Shown here: positions 33,961 through 34,336 of the stretch, one piece after another
How the letters are laid out: every line of letters begins with the position of its first letter
Position numbering within the stretch: position 1 is the stretch's first letter
Assembly (NCBI GenBank): GCA_002747515.1
Contig: PDPP01000006.1
Span: 1-34,336 of the forward strand
Length of the DNA stretch: 34,336 bases
From: Candidatus Moraniibacteriota bacterium
GTDB taxonomy: Bacteria > Patescibacteriota > Minisyncoccia > Moranbacterales > GCA-2747515
Reading direction: 5' to 3'
Position numbers and translations under genes: made by a program
Notes under the pieces: model-generated
The model's database searches: none
Seen by the model: the letters and a program-made list of their open reading frames with translations, nothing else
What the model was told of the DNA's origin: nothing

Positions 33961-34034
33961 GCCAGGGTAGCTCAGTTGGTTAGAGCGTGGGACTCATAAG
34001 CCCAAGGTCGTGAGTTCAATTCTCACCCCTGGTA
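33961..34034 (+). tRNA. tRNA-Met (CAT), elongator type (tRNA-Ile2 not excluded)
   Basis: A 74-nt cloverleaf: acceptor GCCAGGG/CCCTGGT (G1:U72), D stem GCTC/GAGC with C11:G24 (elongator type), T arm GTGAG-TTCAATT-CTCAC and A73. Anticodon CAT lies in loop CTCATAA. The closing pair of the anticodon stem is A31 against G39, a mismatch; the other four pairs are sound. G1:U72 and the initiator partner upstream favour elongator Met, but a lysidine-modified tRNA-Ile(CAT) looks similar and cannot be ruled out by eye. CCA is not encoded. Confidence 0.85.
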
Positions 34035-34078
34035 CGGTGTTAAGTTAAAAATGATAAATAATAATTCAAAAGTTTTGT

Positions 34079-34336
34079 ATGGATGATGCATTCAAGAAAA
34101 GATTGTATGAATTTACATTGAAACTTGTTGCATTTGTGGACACATTGCCACATGATGTTGTGGGACGACGCACAGCTGATCAGTTGTTTCGGTCTGGTAC
34201 GAGTATCATGGCTAATGTTGTGGAAACAAAAGGTGCGGTGACGCGTAGAGAATATAGAAATTTTTTCTCCATTGCTCTCAAATCAGCAAATGAAACACAT
34301 TTTTGGTTTTGTTTGTTGAGAGATAGTAAGAAAGTT
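34079..34336 (+). CDS. Four-helix-bundle protein, S23/TIGR02436 family (partial, runs off the edge)
   Basis: The first 86 residues are visible. The pattern ADQLFRSGTSIMANVVETKGA followed by EYRNFFSIALKSANETHFWFCLLRDS is the hallmark of the four-helix-bundle family first described from proteins encoded in 23S rRNA intervening sequences and related to Avd, the accessory protein of diversity-generating retroelements. Family members are about 115-130 residues, so roughly the last third is missing here. It begins 44 nt after a tRNA without a visible promoter of its own, so it may be read from the tRNA promoter. The function of stand-alone members is unknown. Confidence 0.88.
   Translation, partial: MDDAFKKRLYEFTLKLVAFVDTLPHDVVGRRTADQLFRSGTSIMANVVETKGAVTRREYRNFFSIALKSANETHFWFCLLRDSKKV

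Overview
The window reads as a chromosome segment from a Patescibacteria (Candidate Phyla Radiation) bacterium, probably from the Parcubacteria side. This is inferred from the low-GC, A-rich coding strand, the compact layout with every gene on the + strand, the mostly Shine-Dalgarno-free starts, and a type IV pilus (T4P) set without any outer-membrane secretin or PilP, as expected for a single-membrane cell. TGA works as a normal stop (genes ending at 15858, 20147 and 23418), so the TGA=Gly code of Gracilibacteria/Absconditabacteria is not in use. No CRISPR array, insertion sequence or rRNA was seen.

Layout: (1) 1-1325, the tail of a surface-type protein, a symmetric terminator, and recA. (2) 1415-9252, a T4P assembly operon: pilM, pilN, pilO, pilB, a CheY-like receiver, pilT, pilC and a strongly translated major prepilin, followed by a hairpin. 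(3) 9354-22875, a surface-sugar island: two paralogous GT-C-like membrane proteins each followed by a GT2 glycosyltransferase, two more GT2 enzymes, a fused CMP-nonulosonate synthetase/PseG-like protein, a NeuB-family synthase, a methyltransferase-like protein, a Wzx-like flippase and a GT-B-like putative transferase. (4) 23002-28086, a second prepilin, prepilin peptidase PilD and four minor pilins; the last is a PilX/GspK-like protein lacking Glu5 and carrying a LamG lectin-like domain. (5) 28263-34336, housekeeping genes: ligA, an RDD membrane protein, gatC, gatA, an unknown membrane protein, initiator tRNA-fMet and a second CAT-anticodon tRNA, and the start of a four-helix-bundle (S23/Avd family) gene at the edge.

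How the parts may work together (inference): regions 2 and 4 together make a complete monoderm T4P machine with assembly and retraction ATPases. The sugar island sits exactly between the major pilin and the second pilin/PilD/minor-pilin cluster. Its GT-C-like proteins lie next to the major pilin, and that pilin carries three N-G-S/T sequons. The most interesting reading is a glycosylated, lectin-tipped pilus used for attachment to another cell, with a nonulosonic (sialic-like) acid as part of the glycan or of a neighbouring surface polymer. The sequence supports the parts list; the glycan target and the host-attachment role are hypotheses.

Regulation: at least five promoters share an extended -10 of the form TGnTAnnnT (recA, pilM, second pilin, minor-pilin operon, tRNAs). 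The minor-pilin promoter places the predicted transcription start at the ATG, suggesting a leaderless mRNA. Three or four hairpins look like terminators.
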